Below, one piece after another: positions 16,173 through 25,219 of a DNA stretch of 39,976 nt (positions are counted from its first letter, which is position 1; each line of letters opens with the position of its first letter). Source of the stretch: Acidobacteriaceae bacterium (lineage in GTDB: Bacteria > Acidobacteriota > Terriglobia > Terriglobales > Acidobacteriaceae). Below the pieces are notes generated by a model. The model saw nothing but the letters and a program-made list of their open reading frames with translations. It made no database searches and was not told where the DNA came from. The stretch spans positions 1-39,976 of the forward strand of contig JANXYB010000070.1 in assembly GCA_025350325.1 (NCBI GenBank). The letters are read 5' to 3'. Position numbers and translations under genes: made by a program.

Positions 16173-17138
16173 ATGATTTCCCGGATTGACCAACTAAATT
16201 CGAACCAAGGTGTGAACCCGCTTGAATTCAAAGTAACACTCATAATTCCTACTCGTAATGCTTCGCTGCATTGGCAAGCACTGCAGGAAGGGATTAGTAA
16301 TCAGAGTCTACAGCCGCATGAAGTAATCATCATTGATTCGTCGTCTAGCGACGATACGGTCGCAAATGCGCAAAGGGCAGGTTTCACTGTGATCCAGATC
16401 GACAGCCGCGATTTTAATCATGGCGGTACTAGAGAGTTGGCGGCTGAGCATGCATCGCAAGCGGACATCTTGATTTACCTGACCCAGGACGCGATACCAC
16501 GCGGAACGAATGCATTCGAAAACATCGTGGCAGTTTTTGCAGATTCGGCGGTGGGTGCGGCCTACGGACGCCAACTACCGCGGCCGAGTGCCGGGGCAAT
16601 CGAGTCTCATGCGCGACTGTTTAATTACCCTGCGGTTTCTAGTATGCGGGCATGGGACAGCAAGGCGGCTCTCGGATTTAAATCAATCTTCTTTTCAAAC
16701 TCCTTTGGTGCTTATCGCCGCGAAGCCCTAGCGAGTGTGGGTGGATTTTCGTCGGATGTAATCTTCGGCGAAGATACTGTAGCCGTCGCAAAGCTACATC
16801 GGGCCGGTTGGAAAACCGCATACGTTGCCGATGCCGAGGTTGAGCACTCCCACGCTTTCTCGATGCGCGAAGAATTTAAAAGGTACTTCGATATTGGGGT
16901 ACTGCACGCTCGCGAGCCGTGGCTTGTCGAGCAATTTGGTACTGCGTCGGGAGAAGGCAGGCGTTTTGTGTTGTCTGAATTGCGCTATCTGTTGAGCCAT
17001 AATCCGTTCCTGATCCCGTCGGCGATGATGCGCACATTGACTAAATATGTTGGGTACAGAATGGGAAAGTTGGAGAAGATATTTAGTCCGCGCATCAAGT
17101 CTCGTCTGGGTTTGAATAAAGCATATTGGAGTCGTTGA
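16173..17138 (+). CDS. Family 2 glycosyltransferase, rhamnosyltransferase-like
   Basis: A 321-residue GT-A enzyme. VTLIIPTRNAS, EVIIIDSSSSDDT, the DFNHGGTRELAAEHA segment and YLTQDA around residue 110 are typical of transferases annotated as dTDP-rhamnosyltransferases. A GEDTVAVAKLHRAGWK segment near residue 200 is the acceptor/base region of the GT2 fold. The ATG at 16173 is preceded by GGAGAGTAGCGAG; a TTG at 16158 is less likely. It closes the polysaccharide locus, which then meets two palindromic elements. The donor sugar is an inference from family resemblance. Confidence 0.87.
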   Translation: MISRIDQLNSNQGVNPLEFKVTLIIPTRNASLHWQALQEGISNQSLQPHEVIIIDSSSSDDTVANAQRAGFTVIQIDSRDFNHGGTRELAAEHASQADILIYLTQDAIPRGTNAFENIVAVFADSAVGAAYGRQLPRPSAGAIESHARLFNYPAVSSMRAWDSKAALGFKSIFFSNSFGAYRREALASVGGFSSDVIFGEDTVAVAKLHRAGWKTAYVADAEVEHSHAFSMREEFKRYFDIGVLHAREPWLVEQFGTASGEGRRFVLSELRYLLSHNPFLIPSAMMRTLTKYVGYRMGKLEKIFSPRIKSRLGLNKAYWSR

Positions 17139-17194
17139 AGCGTACACCATCCACAAAGTAGGGAAACAATTATTCTTCGAACGAAGCATTCCCT

Positions 17195-17250
17195 CGGCGG
17201 CTAAAGCCGGCTTAACTTGAATGACTCTTTGGCGCGGCTGAAGCCGCGCC
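17195..17250. repeat. Pair of GGCT-(A/G)A-AGCC palindromes
   Basis: CGGCT-AA-AGCCG at 17198-17209 and the perfect GGCGCGGCT-GA-AGCCGCGCC at 17231-17250, the latter followed by CTTTCAA. They lie between the last polysaccharide gene and the zinc-ribbon gene. Related copies at 10611 and 25543 show that this is a dispersed family; similar elements are frequent in Terriglobia genomes. They may also act as terminators here. Confidence 0.75.
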
Positions 17251-17324
17251 CTTTCAAGATAGTAGTGATCAAGCTGTGGCGCGGTGAGCCAGGCCCTGTC
17301 AAAAACAATTATCATGATGTTGAG

Positions 17325-17546
17325 ATGTCTTTTCCTATAAAAACTTGTGCCGTTTGCGGTGAAGAGTTCGGATTGAAACCGGATAAGCCCGGGTTTGCCA
17401 ATCGCTGTCCGGAATGCAGCACATCGGAGGCGATGGAGTCAGGCGATAAGGGTCATGTAAGCGCTGAAGAACGCCAGGCCGAAAAAGAGGTGAACGAGGC
17501 CCGGCGACTGGCGATGCGCGACCTTCTCTATCGCAAAGACCGCTGA
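17325..17546 (+). CDS. Small zinc-ribbon protein
   Basis: A 73-residue protein with two Cys pairs, CAVC (about residues 8-11) and CPEC (about 28-31), spaced as in a zinc ribbon. A charged helical tail (about 40-73) rich in Glu, Arg and Lys follows. It has no signal peptide, so it should be cytoplasmic. The frame is open back to 17217, but that stretch lies in the palindromic repeat, so ATG at 17325 is preferred; no strong ribosome-binding site is visible. No function is known. A role as a small nucleic-acid- or ribosome-associated protein is possible but unsupported. Confidence 0.65.
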   Translation: MSFPIKTCAVCGEEFGLKPDKPGFANRCPECSTSEAMESGDKGHVSAEERQAEKEVNEARRLAMRDLLYRKDR

Positions 17547-17818
17547 CCCTCAGTCCCTCGTCTCACGATGGGTGGCCTTCTCAGAAATCCAACGCGCCCG
17601 TTTGTTTGGGCAGGCAACAATTTGCATCAAATTGAACGGCCGAGCTCCAGGTCTAACATTGTGGCGTCAATTTGCTTCAACAGAATGCTGCGCGGTTGCA
17701 CACCCCGAGAGCAACCGATAGACTTGCCCGGACAATCATTTCAACCGGGCATAGTGTGCTGAAGCCGACCTTCCTCTTTGTGGCTGGGCGCTTGCCCGCG
17801 TAATTCGCGGGAGAAAAC

Positions 17819-20800
17819 ATGAAACACGTCGCGCTGTTGATATTCTCTGCTGCCCTGGCTTCGAGTGCTCAACAATATACACGCGGCATCGGCATCTACC
17901 CCGGTGATCCAAAAGAGTACACAGGCCCATCGCTCGTTGTAGACAACAGCGCCTACCGCAACCTGGCTCTTCATAGGCCGGCATTCCAATCGAGCGCTTA
18001 CGATTACAACCTCACCGCGCAACTCATCACCGACGGCATCAAAGAGACCGCGCAGCCACGGACGATCGTGACCGCAACGAGCGACGGCGGCGTGTTGGAA
18101 AAAAGTCAGCGTGAAGTTTTTCTCGACGGCAACGTCACATCGTCGATCGACCTGGCCGGCCAAAATCCCTGGGTTGAATTCGATATTGAAGGGGGCGGTG
18201 ATCCGCCGGAGATCGATCACGTTGATCTCTATCTCCGCAAAATTTATACACGACCCTTGACTGGAAGTTGGACCTACACTGTCACCGGCTCAAATGATAC
18301 GGAGTCGTGGAAAGAAGTGGGCCGCGCGACCGGCACCGAGTGGGCAGACATGTCGGCACCGGGACCGAGTTTCAAGCAATCCATCGCCTTCTCTGCCCCG
18401 GCTCGCTACCGCTGTTATCGCGTTCAGCTTTCTGCTGCGAACGTACCCCAATGGGGAGTGGCCGAGGTCGCTCTCTTCGACAAGGCAGAAGAAGTGCGGC
18501 TGGTCGGCCAAAATCATTTCAGCAGCGCGTGGATGAGTGCCGGCAGTGGTGAAGAGTGGGTTTACGTCGACTTGGGCGCGAACTGCACTTTTGATCGCAT
18601 CGTGCTGGCATGGATCCGTCGCCCGGCCGAGGGCGCGATTCAAGTCTCAAATGATGCAACGCAGTGGCGTACGCTGCAAGCGTTGCCAACGGCAACTGGA
18701 GCCACCGATGATGTTCATTTAGCGCAACTCGCTCGCGGTCGTTACGTTCGCATTCTAATGAACAGGACGATTGAACCGAATGGCCACTACATTTTGAGCG
18801 AGCTTGAAGTCTTTGGCCGTGGCGGCCCCGTGGTGGTTCCGCATGCTGCCGCCACAGTGCAGCCCGGCGGCGTGCTGCCACTGGCCGGAGGCAAGTGGCG
18901 TCTGCAGCGAGCGTCGCTCGTGGCGGGAGGCGGCGAACAAATTTCTATGCCGCGATTCGCAGACAGAGACTGGATGGTTGCGACTGTGCCGGGCACGATC
19001 CTCACCAGCTATTTAAACGCTGAAGCGATTGCCAACCCGGATTTCGGCGACAACCAATACGTCGTGTCGGACTCTTTCTTCTGCGCGGATTTTTGGTATC
19101 GCGACGAATTCATTGCGCCTGCATCGCATGAGCCCGGACGCCGCCTCTGGCTGAATTTCGAAGGCATCAACTGGAAAGCGGAAGTCTATCTGAATGGGCA
19201 CAATGTTGGGCGCATCGATGGCGCGTTTATGCGCGGACGATTTGATGTGACGAATCTGGTAAACGCCGGCGCGGCGAATGCGATTGCCGTCCGCATCGTT
19301 GGAAATGCGAACCCGGGGAGCACCAAGGACAAGGCCAGCGCGACTGTAAATGGAGGGGCGCTGGGGCGCGACAATCCTACCTATCACGCATCTGCGGGCT
19401 GGGACTGGATGTCGACCATCCGCGGACGAAACACCGGCATATGGAGCAATGTATCGCTTAGCAGCAGCGGAGTAGTTACGCTGGCGGATCCCCTGGTCAC
19501 GACGAAACTCACGGCGCAGAATACGGAAGCGGACATCACAATTCAAGCTGCGCTCGAAAACAACGAAGCGCTCCCTGTATCGGGAACGCTGCGTGCGCAG
19601 TTTGGCGGCATTGTGGTCGAATCGAAGGTGACGCTCGATCCATCTGCAAAAACGACGATCGAACTGGCGCCATCCACACAGCCCAGTCTGCGCATTGCCG
19701 ACCCGAAGCTTTGGTGGCCGGTGGGGTATGGTGATCCGAATCTTTATCCCGTAACGCTCTCCTTCATCATCGACGGCAAAGTCTCGGATGCGAAGTCGTT
19801 TCGGGTGGGGGTGCGGCAATTCACTTACTCTGAAGAGCGCGGTGTACTCAAGATATGGATCAATGGGCGACGCTTCATCGGACGCGGCGGCAACTGGGGT
19901 TTTCCAGAATCGATGTTGCGCTATCGATCGCGCGAATACGAGACGGCGCTCCGCTATCATCGCGACGAACACTTCACGATGATTCGCAATTGGGTGGGCC
20001 AGACGGGCGACGAGGCGTTTTACGATGCCGCAGACCGCAATGGCGTTGTGGTGTGGCAGGATTTCTGGCTCGCTAACCCGTGGGACGGGCCCGACCCGGA
20101 CGACAACGATCTTTTCCTGAGCAACGCCAAAGACTATCTATTACGCATACGCAATCATGCATCGCTGGGGATTTTTTGCGGCCGCAACGAAGGCCTTCCG
20201 CCGCAGCCGATCGACGATGGACTACGCAATCTTGTCGCGACGCTTGAGCCCGGATCGCACTACATCTCTAGCTCCGCCGATGGGCCGGTGAGTGGACACG
20301 GACCTTATCGCGTCGAGCCGCTGAAATACTACTTCGACAGCGCGCCCACCAAGTTTCACAGTGAAATGGGAGCGCCGAATGTTGTTGATATGGAAAGCCT
20401 GCGCCGCACCATGCCTGAGTCTGCCATGTGGCCGCAGGGCGGGTACCAGTGGCCGCTGCACGACTTCCATCCGCACAATCCATTCAAGGAGGCGATCGAT
20501 AAGCAATTTGGCGGAGCCACGGATATTTCGGATTGGGTGAAGCTCGCGCAGTTTGTCGATTATGACGCGTATCGCGGAATGTTTGAGGGTCAAAGCAAAA
20601 ATCGCCTTGGACTTCTGATCTGGATGAGTCATCCTGCATGGCCTTCGCTGCTGTGGCAGACGTACGACTATTTCTTCGATACAGACGCCGGCTATTACGG
20701 TGCGAAAAAGGGAAGCGAGCCGTTGCACATCCAATGGAATGCTTCGACCGATGCCGTAGAAGTTGTGAACTACAGTGCAGGTGAACAACGCGGCCTCACA

Positions 20801-21328
20801 GCGCGCGCTGAAGTTCTAAGCACGGATGGCACAGTCAAGTGGGAAAAGAGCGCGACCATCGACAGCCGCGAAGACAGTACGGTAACGCCGATTCAACTCA
20901 CGTTTCCCGCGGGCCTTCCTCGTACGTTCTTTATCCGCTTGACTCTCTCTCGAGACGGCGTGGCGGTCTCTTCTAACTTCTATCTGCGCGGGCTCATTGA
21001 AGGGGACTATCAAGGAATTCGCAACCTACCACTCGCAAAGGTGGTTGCAAAGTCTCATGTCATCAAGCGCGGGTCGCAATGGCGGATCAGTATCGAACTT
21101 CAAAATGTTTCATCCACGCCAGCTCTCATGATCCACGCTAAAGCGGTGCGCACGCGCTCCGGAGATGCGATTCTACCTGCGATCTATACCGACAATTACG
21201 TCGCTCTCATGCCAGGCGAACGGAAAACTATCTCGGTTGAGCTCGAAGATGCGGATACGCGCGGCGAACATCCCCGCGTCGTACTCGATGGCTACAACCT
21301 GGCAATCAGCGACACACGTAGCAATTGA
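17819..21328 (+). CDS. Exported GH2-family glycosidase with F5/8-type modules (exo-beta-glucosaminidase/mannosidase-like)
   Basis: A 1169-residue exported hydrolase. A signal peptide (about 1-18) is followed by two discoidin-like F5/8-type carbohydrate-binding regions (about 45-215 and 225-335; the first contains NLALHRPAFQSSAYDYN). The GH2 sugar-binding jelly-roll (about 355-550), immunoglobulin-like domain (about 555-670) and TIM barrel come next. The acid/base Glu is probably E791 in FCGRNEG and the nucleophile E849 in FHSEMGAP; C-terminal beta domains finish the protein. The layout is closest to exo-beta-D-glucosaminidases such as CsxA and to glycoprotein endo-beta-mannosidases. GGGAGAAAAC precedes the ATG. 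It lies just after the polysaccharide locus and may trim or recycle its product, which is inference. Confidence 0.88.
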   Translation: MKHVALLIFSAALASSAQQYTRGIGIYPGDPKEYTGPSLVVDNSAYRNLALHRPAFQSSAYDYNLTAQLITDGIKETAQPRTIVTATSDGGVLEKSQREVFLDGNVTSSIDLAGQNPWVEFDIEGGGDPPEIDHVDLYLRKIYTRPLTGSWTYTVTGSNDTESWKEVGRATGTEWADMSAPGPSFKQSIAFSAPARYRCYRVQLSAANVPQWGVAEVALFDKAEEVRLVGQNHFSSAWMSAGSGEEWVYVDLGANCTFDRIVLAWIRRPAEGAIQVSNDATQWRTLQALPTATGATDDVHLAQLARGRYVRILMNRTIEPNGHYILSELEVFGRGGPVVVPHAAATVQPGGVLPLAGGKWRLQRASLVAGGGEQISMPRFADRDWMVATVPGTILTSYLNAEAIANPDFGDNQYVVSDSFFCADFWYRDEFIAPASHEPGRRLWLNFEGINWKAEVYLNGHNVGRIDGAFMRGRFDVTNLVNAGAANAIAVRIVGNANPGSTKDKASATVNGGALGRDNPTYHASAGWDWMSTIRGRNTGIWSNVSLSSSGVVTLADPLVTTKLTAQNTEADITIQAALENNEALPVSGTLRAQFGGIVVESKVTLDPSAKTTIELAPSTQPSLRIADPKLWWPVGYGDPNLYPVTLSFIIDGKVSDAKSFRVGVRQFTYSEERGVLKIWINGRRFIGRGGNWGFPESMLRYRSREYETALRYHRDEHFTMIRNWVGQTGDEAFYDAADRNGVVVWQDFWLANPWDGPDPDDNDLFLSNAKDYLLRIRNHASLGIFCGRNEGLPPQPIDDGLRNLVATLEPGSHYISSSADGPVSGHGPYRVEPLKYYFDSAPTKFHSEMGAPNVVDMESLRRTMPESAMWPQGGYQWPLHDFHPHNPFKEAIDKQFGGATDISDWVKLAQFVDYDAYRGMFEGQSKNRLGLLIWMSHPAWPSLLWQTYDYFFDTDAGYYGAKKGSEPLHIQWNASTDAVEVVNYSAGEQRGLTARAEVLSTDGTVKWEKSATIDSREDSTVTPIQLTFPAGLPRTFFIRLTLSRDGVAVSSNFYLRGLIEGDYQGIRNLPLAKVVAKSHVIKRGSQWRISIELQNVSSTPALMIHAKAVRTRSGDAILPAIYTDNYVALMPGERKTISVELEDADTRGEHPRVVLDGYNLAISDTRSN

Positions 21329-21340
21329 TGGCGACGCGCG

Positions 21341-22255
21341 CTAAGCGTGATCCAAAGCATCTCGATCCCATGCTGCGAGTTGCGCTCCCGCTTCATATGT
21401 GCTTTGGCAAAACTCGAGCAGCCTCTCGCTGGGCGACGCCTCTTGGCGAACGCTGTCATACATCAAAATGAACTCGCCCAGGCCTACGTCGTAATGTGCG
21501 GCCTCTGGCACGACTTTCGCATTCGCGAATCCTTGCGGCTGCGGCGCCATGTAGCAATAGAACGCTGGCGCTGTGACGGGGCCGCTGCCCGGCCAGAATC
21601 CCACGCTGCTTACCTCGTGCGAATAGGCTTCACGCGTGATCGGATCGGCTTCCGGCTTCAGCGGCGCTTTGCGCCCTGAAAATCGTGTGACCGCGAGATC
21701 GAAGCTTCCCCAGAAGAAATGCACTGGACTGGACTTGCCTACGAATCGCGATCTGAACTGCTCGAAGACCGAATCCACCGAGAGCAATATGCGCCAAAAT
21801 TTCTGTACCGCATCTGCATCATAGGAGGAATGCGTACGATCTTTCTCAAACGGAATCGGATTGGGAATTTCGACCGGTGTCGTCCAGATGCTGACTTCGA
21901 TACCTGCCGACTGCAGCATCGACATGCATTCTGTGTAAAAGTCTGCGACGGTTTGCGGGCGCAGTGGAAGCGACTTGACCGTACCGTCATTGACCTCAAG
22001 TAAAAGCTGGTGTTCGATGAAGTCAAATGACAACTCGAATGCCCTGTTCCCATAGGGTATGCGTGAGGTAGTCAGCCCGCGCGCCGTGACATAGAGCGGC
22101 ACATTCCACCAATGATTAATGAGCGGCGTGAGGCGCATTCGAATCTTGCCGACGATCTGCGTCCACATGTGCAGGGTGGCATAGGTATCTTTCCAGGAGT
22201 CGAGTGGCAGAGCAGGCCAGCACTCCTGTCTATCAGCAAATGAATTGTTTGTCAT
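21341..22255 (-). CDS. DUF5996 family protein
   Basis: A 304-residue soluble protein of unknown function. The family hallmark is near the N-terminus: MWTQIVGKIRM, then NHWWNVPLYVTARGLTTS. A strand-rich middle contains DFIEHQLLLEV and an SPVHFFWGSFDLAVTRFSGR segment. No catalytic motif or membrane helix is seen. The ATG at 22255 has GAGG five bases upstream. It ends 12 bases from the convergent GH2 gene and is separated from the osmoprotectant operon by 78 bases. The family name is secure; the role is unknown. Confidence 0.88.
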   Translation of the reverse strand: MTNNSFADRQECWPALPLDSWKDTYATLHMWTQIVGKIRMRLTPLINHWWNVPLYVTARGLTTSRIPYGNRAFELSFDFIEHQLLLEVNDGTVKSLPLRPQTVADFYTECMSMLQSAGIEVSIWTTPVEIPNPIPFEKDRTHSSYDADAVQKFWRILLSVDSVFEQFRSRFVGKSSPVHFFWGSFDLAVTRFSGRKAPLKPEADPITREAYSHEVSSVGFWPGSGPVTAPAFYCYMAPQPQGFANAKVVPEAAHYDVGLGEFILMYDSVRQEASPSERLLEFCQSTYEAGAQLAAWDRDALDHA

Positions 22256-22333
22256 TAGACCTCAATCTTTTCCGGGCTTGCGCCAGGGGAATGCGACCCA
22301 CACAGTCTATGCCTTGAATGCACGGAGTTTCTC

Positions 22334-23218
22334 TCATAGGTTTTTGGAAATGCGAAATTCTCGTACTACGTCAACGGGATCGCGATGCTGGCCGTCGATG
22401 GCCTCGTTCATGCGCCGCATATCATCCGCGGAAATCTTGCCGGCGAGGGCATTGAGAGCGACTTTAAGCTGGGGCCAGCGCTGTAGAGCTTCGCTGCGCA
22501 CAAGCGGCACCGCTTGATATGGGGGGAAATAGTGCCGGTCATCTTCGAGCGCTTTCAAGCCGAATTCGTGAATCGGTCCGTCGGTAGAGTTGGCGGCGAT
22601 CAGATCAACCTGGTGCGCATTGAGCGCGCGATAGAGCAAGCCAAGGTCCATGGTGCGCGGCTTCCCGTCGAACTCCAATCCATAGGCGGCGCTCAGGCCC
22701 GGCAGGCCGTCGGGGCGCTGCTCAAACTCGTACCCGACGCCGAGTTTCCAATGGGGCGTGTACTTCGCAGCCTGCGTCAGTGTCGTCACATGCAGGCGCT
22801 GAGCATCGTCGCCGCGCATAACCATGGCAAAGGTGTTCTCGAAGCCAAGTGGCTCGGCGACGGTTATGCCGTAGCGGGATGCATAGAGGCCACGCACCGT
22901 GCGCAGAACGCTGGCAGGGTTGCGGTCGACGGGCTGCTTTAAAATCGCCGTGAGAGCAGTACCCGTATATTCCACATAGGCGTCAATGCGCTTTGAAACC
23001 AGGGCCTGCTGGCATATGTAGCTGCCTGCAAGATAGAAGCGGCGTTCAACCTTGAGATTGGACTTCGCTTCGATTTCCTGCGCGAGGAGTTCGCCGAGGA
23101 CGACTTGCTCTGTAAAATTCTTCGCGCCTATGATTGGGTGGTCTGCGCGCGGAGGAGAGCACGCTGTGACCGCGAGGCAAAGGATTGCGATCAAAGCAAT
23201 GAAGAGCCGCCGCATCAT
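22334..23218 (-). CDS. Osmoprotectant ABC transporter, substrate-binding lipoprotein
   Basis: A 294-residue periplasmic binding protein of the OpuAC/OsmF/ProX-like family, which captures glycine betaine, choline, carnitine or related compounds. The lipobox LAVTAC sets the lipidated Cys at about residue 20. GAKNFTEQVVLGELLAQ and DAYVEYTGTALTAIL are the family hallmarks; aromatic residues for quaternary-ammonium binding are expected in this fold but were not traced. It is the last gene of a three-gene operon and overlaps the permease by four bases. Ligand choice cannot be read from sequence. Confidence 0.92.
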   Translation of the reverse strand: MMRRLFIALIAILCLAVTACSPPRADHPIIGAKNFTEQVVLGELLAQEIEAKSNLKVERRFYLAGSYICQQALVSKRIDAYVEYTGTALTAILKQPVDRNPASVLRTVRGLYASRYGITVAEPLGFENTFAMVMRGDDAQRLHVTTLTQAAKYTPHWKLGVGYEFEQRPDGLPGLSAAYGLEFDGKPRTMDLGLLYRALNAHQVDLIAANSTDGPIHEFGLKALEDDRHYFPPYQAVPLVRSEALQRWPQLKVALNALAGKISADDMRRMNEAIDGQHRDPVDVVREFRISKNL

Positions 23219-23865
23219 CGGGCTTCGACCTTTGATGAAGGCACTTTGAGGCGACGCTCAAGCAGCCCCAGCATTCCATCGGCCGCCAGGGCGAGCAGCG
23301 CCGCCGGCACCGCTCCCGCAAGCACAAGGCGGTTATCTACCGATGCAACACCACGGAAGATCAGTTCGCCGAGGCCGCCCGCGCCCACCGCGGCCGCAAT
23401 GGTGGCGATGCCAACGCAGGTCACGGTTGCGGTTCTAAGGCCGGCAAGAATGAAGGATGCTGCCAGCGGCAATTCCACTTTGAAGAGACGCTGAGAATCG
23501 GTCAAGCCGAGGGCCCGCGCAACCTCGATGACGGATGGATCGATGCCCCGAATGCCAGCGTATGTGTTGCGGAGAATCGGCAGCAACGCATAAGCCGTGA
23601 GGGCCACGATGGCGATGCGTGCGGCTCGATCTCCAAGCCAGGGCAGCGGCAATAAGAAGCCGAACATGGCGAGCGAAGGAATGGTCTGCAGAATGTTGGC
23701 AACGGCAATTACGGGCTTGGCCCATCTCGTCGAGCGCGTGAGCCAAATTCCAGCCGGAACCGCGATCACAGTGGCGAAGAGCATCGCGGCTGCAGTGAGC
23801 CAGAGATGCTCGAGAGTGAGGGTGCCGATCTCGCCACCATACTGCGTGAAGAAGCCCGAGTTCAT
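23215..23865 (-). CDS. Osmoprotectant ABC transporter, permease (OpuCB/OsmW type)
   Basis: A 216-residue BPD_transp_1 permease with five or six helices. The EAA-like cytoplasmic loop (EVARALGLTDSQRLFKVELPLA, about residues 118-139) that docks with the ATPase is clear. It overlaps the ATPase and binding-protein genes by four bases each. Only one permease is present, whereas some OpuC systems have two, so this protein probably forms a homodimer. Confidence 0.93.
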   Translation of the reverse strand: MNSGFFTQYGGEIGTLTLEHLWLTAAAMLFATVIAVPAGIWLTRSTRWAKPVIAVANILQTIPSLAMFGFLLPLPWLGDRAARIAIVALTAYALLPILRNTYAGIRGIDPSVIEVARALGLTDSQRLFKVELPLAASFILAGLRTATVTCVGIATIAAAVGAGGLGELIFRGVASVDNRLVLAGAVPAALLALAADGMLGLLERRLKVPSSKVEAR

Positions 23866-24632
23866 GCGTGCCCCTTCGTGCTTATGGATTTGCGTTCGCC
23901 GCGATGATATGCCTTGATGTAAGACTGAATTTCAGGATCCTGCGATGTCATCACTTCATCGCGACCGACGTTCGCGATGAGCTTGCCCTGACTCAGTAAT
24001 ACGACTCTATGAGCGAGAAAAAGTGCTTCGTCAAGGTCGTGCGTTACGAGGATTACCGTTTTCTTCAGGGTGTCTAAGAGCTTGAGAAGCATGTCTTGCA
24101 TTTCGATTCGAGTCAGTGGATCGAGTGCTCCAAAAGGCTCATCCATCAGCAAGAATGCCGGTTTCGCAGCTAATGCCCGGGCGAGGCCGACGCGCTGGCG
24201 TTGACCGCCGGAAAGCTGGTGCGGATAACGCTTAGAAAACGTGGTTGGATCGAGTCCGACAGCCTCAAGCAGTTCGTGGCTGCGACGCGCTCGCTCGCTC
24301 GGGGCGCGACCTTGAATCTCAAGGACAACGCCCACATTTCGCTCCACCGTGAAATGAGGAAAGAGGCCAGTCTCTTGAACGACGTACCCCATGTTCCGGC
24401 GCAAGCCGATCAGATCGAAATCAACGATGGGTTTGCCGTTGATCAGGACCTCACCGCCGGTCAACTCAATCATGCGATTTACGGTGCGCAGAAGGGTAGT
24501 TTTTCCTGATCCGCTACGACCGAGGACGGCCGTCGTAGTTCCCTCATCGAGTGCCAGCGAGATGTCCGCCAGCAGCAACTGGCCTTGCGGCAACGCGACC
24601 GATGCATTTCGAAACTCAATGGCTGCGCTCAT
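23862..24632 (-). CDS. Osmoprotectant ABC transporter, ATP-binding protein (OpuCA type)
   Basis: A 256-residue ABC ATPase. Walker A is GRSGSGKTT (38-46), Q-loop VVQETGLFPH, signature LSGGQRQR, Walker B FLLMDEPFGALD and the switch histidine in LVTHDLDEA. It ends at residue 256 without the C-terminal CBS pair found in many OpuCA/OpuAA proteins, so osmosensing by CBS domains is missing or located elsewhere. First gene of the transcription unit; a repeated AGGTCTC motif lies at 24645-24660 just upstream. Confidence 0.94.
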   Translation of the reverse strand: MSAAIEFRNASVALPQGQLLLADISLALDEGTTTAVLGRSGSGKTTLLRTVNRMIELTGGEVLINGKPIVDFDLIGLRRNMGYVVQETGLFPHFTVERNVGVVLEIQGRAPSERARRSHELLEAVGLDPTTFSKRYPHQLSGGQRQRVGLARALAAKPAFLLMDEPFGALDPLTRIEMQDMLLKLLDTLKKTVILVTHDLDEALFLAHRVVLLSQGKLIANVGRDEVMTSQDPEIQSYIKAYHRGERKSISTKGHA

Positions 24633-24715
24633 AAGCTAGCTCTCAGGTCTCAGGTCTCATCGATGTAAGGTTAAATCTCGACAATGCACACTGCTTTAAT
24701 TTTCGACTATTCGAA

Positions 24716-25219
24716 TTATGGCGCTTGCAACGAACGTGGTCGGCCGACCTGCGTCCATAGCTTGCGAGCCAGGGGAACTAAGGCGAAGTAAAGCATGACA
24801 CATAACACTGAGCTCAATGCGATCCATGCGAGCAGCGCGTGTAGCGTGATTACCCACAATGCGCGGGCCGCATTCACAAGACCTGACCTGAACAGCGTTG
24901 TGACACCGTGAACGGAAATGCTTCCTGCATCCGCGCCAAATAACCAAGCTCCCATCTTGTAGAAAGGGATTAGCAGAATCAGTTGCAGTGGGTAGACCAA
25001 TCCATTCACCAACTGAATTGCCGGAAGATTCAGCCGCAAAAGGAGAGCCGCGAGCGTGCATAAAACAATAGTCGAGCCCAAAACCGGAGTCACGCCGAGA
25101 ATGATGCCGAGCGCAACCGTCAATGCGATTTTTTCCGGCGACACCCCCTGGCGCAGCAATTGGATGAACGGCTGGACCCATCGGTGCGCAAGAATGACGG
25201 CCACGGTCGTTGAGGTCAA
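24716..25219 (-). CDS. DUF2062 membrane protein
   Basis: A 167-residue membrane protein. The N-terminal part (LRQGVSPEKIALTVALGIILGVTPVLG, about residues 22-48) is the diagnostic DUF2062 segment; three or four hydrophobic helices follow. Family members are unknown in function and are sometimes fused to glycosyltransferases. The start is uncertain: TTG at 25219 gives the best family length, and GTG at 25204 is an alternative. It is transcribed towards the osmoprotectant operon but separated from it by 83 bases. Confidence 0.82.
   Translation of the reverse strand: MTSTTVAVILAHRWVQPFIQLLRQGVSPEKIALTVALGIILGVTPVLGSTIVLCTLAALLLRLNLPAIQLVNGLVYPLQLILLIPFYKMGAWLFGADAGSISVHGVTTLFRSGLVNAARALWVITLHALLAWIALSSVLCVMLYFALVPLARKLWTQVGRPRSLQAP

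Noticed and set aside
19013..19972. Minus-strand open frame of 319 codons inside the GH2 gene
   Set aside because: Long, but the sense frame carries the GH2 domains without a break, and the antisense product is Arg-rich with no motif.
24696..25181. Minus-strand frame of 161 codons overlapping the DUF2062 gene
   Set aside because: The other frame has the DUF2062 core and membrane helices. This one has atypical composition.
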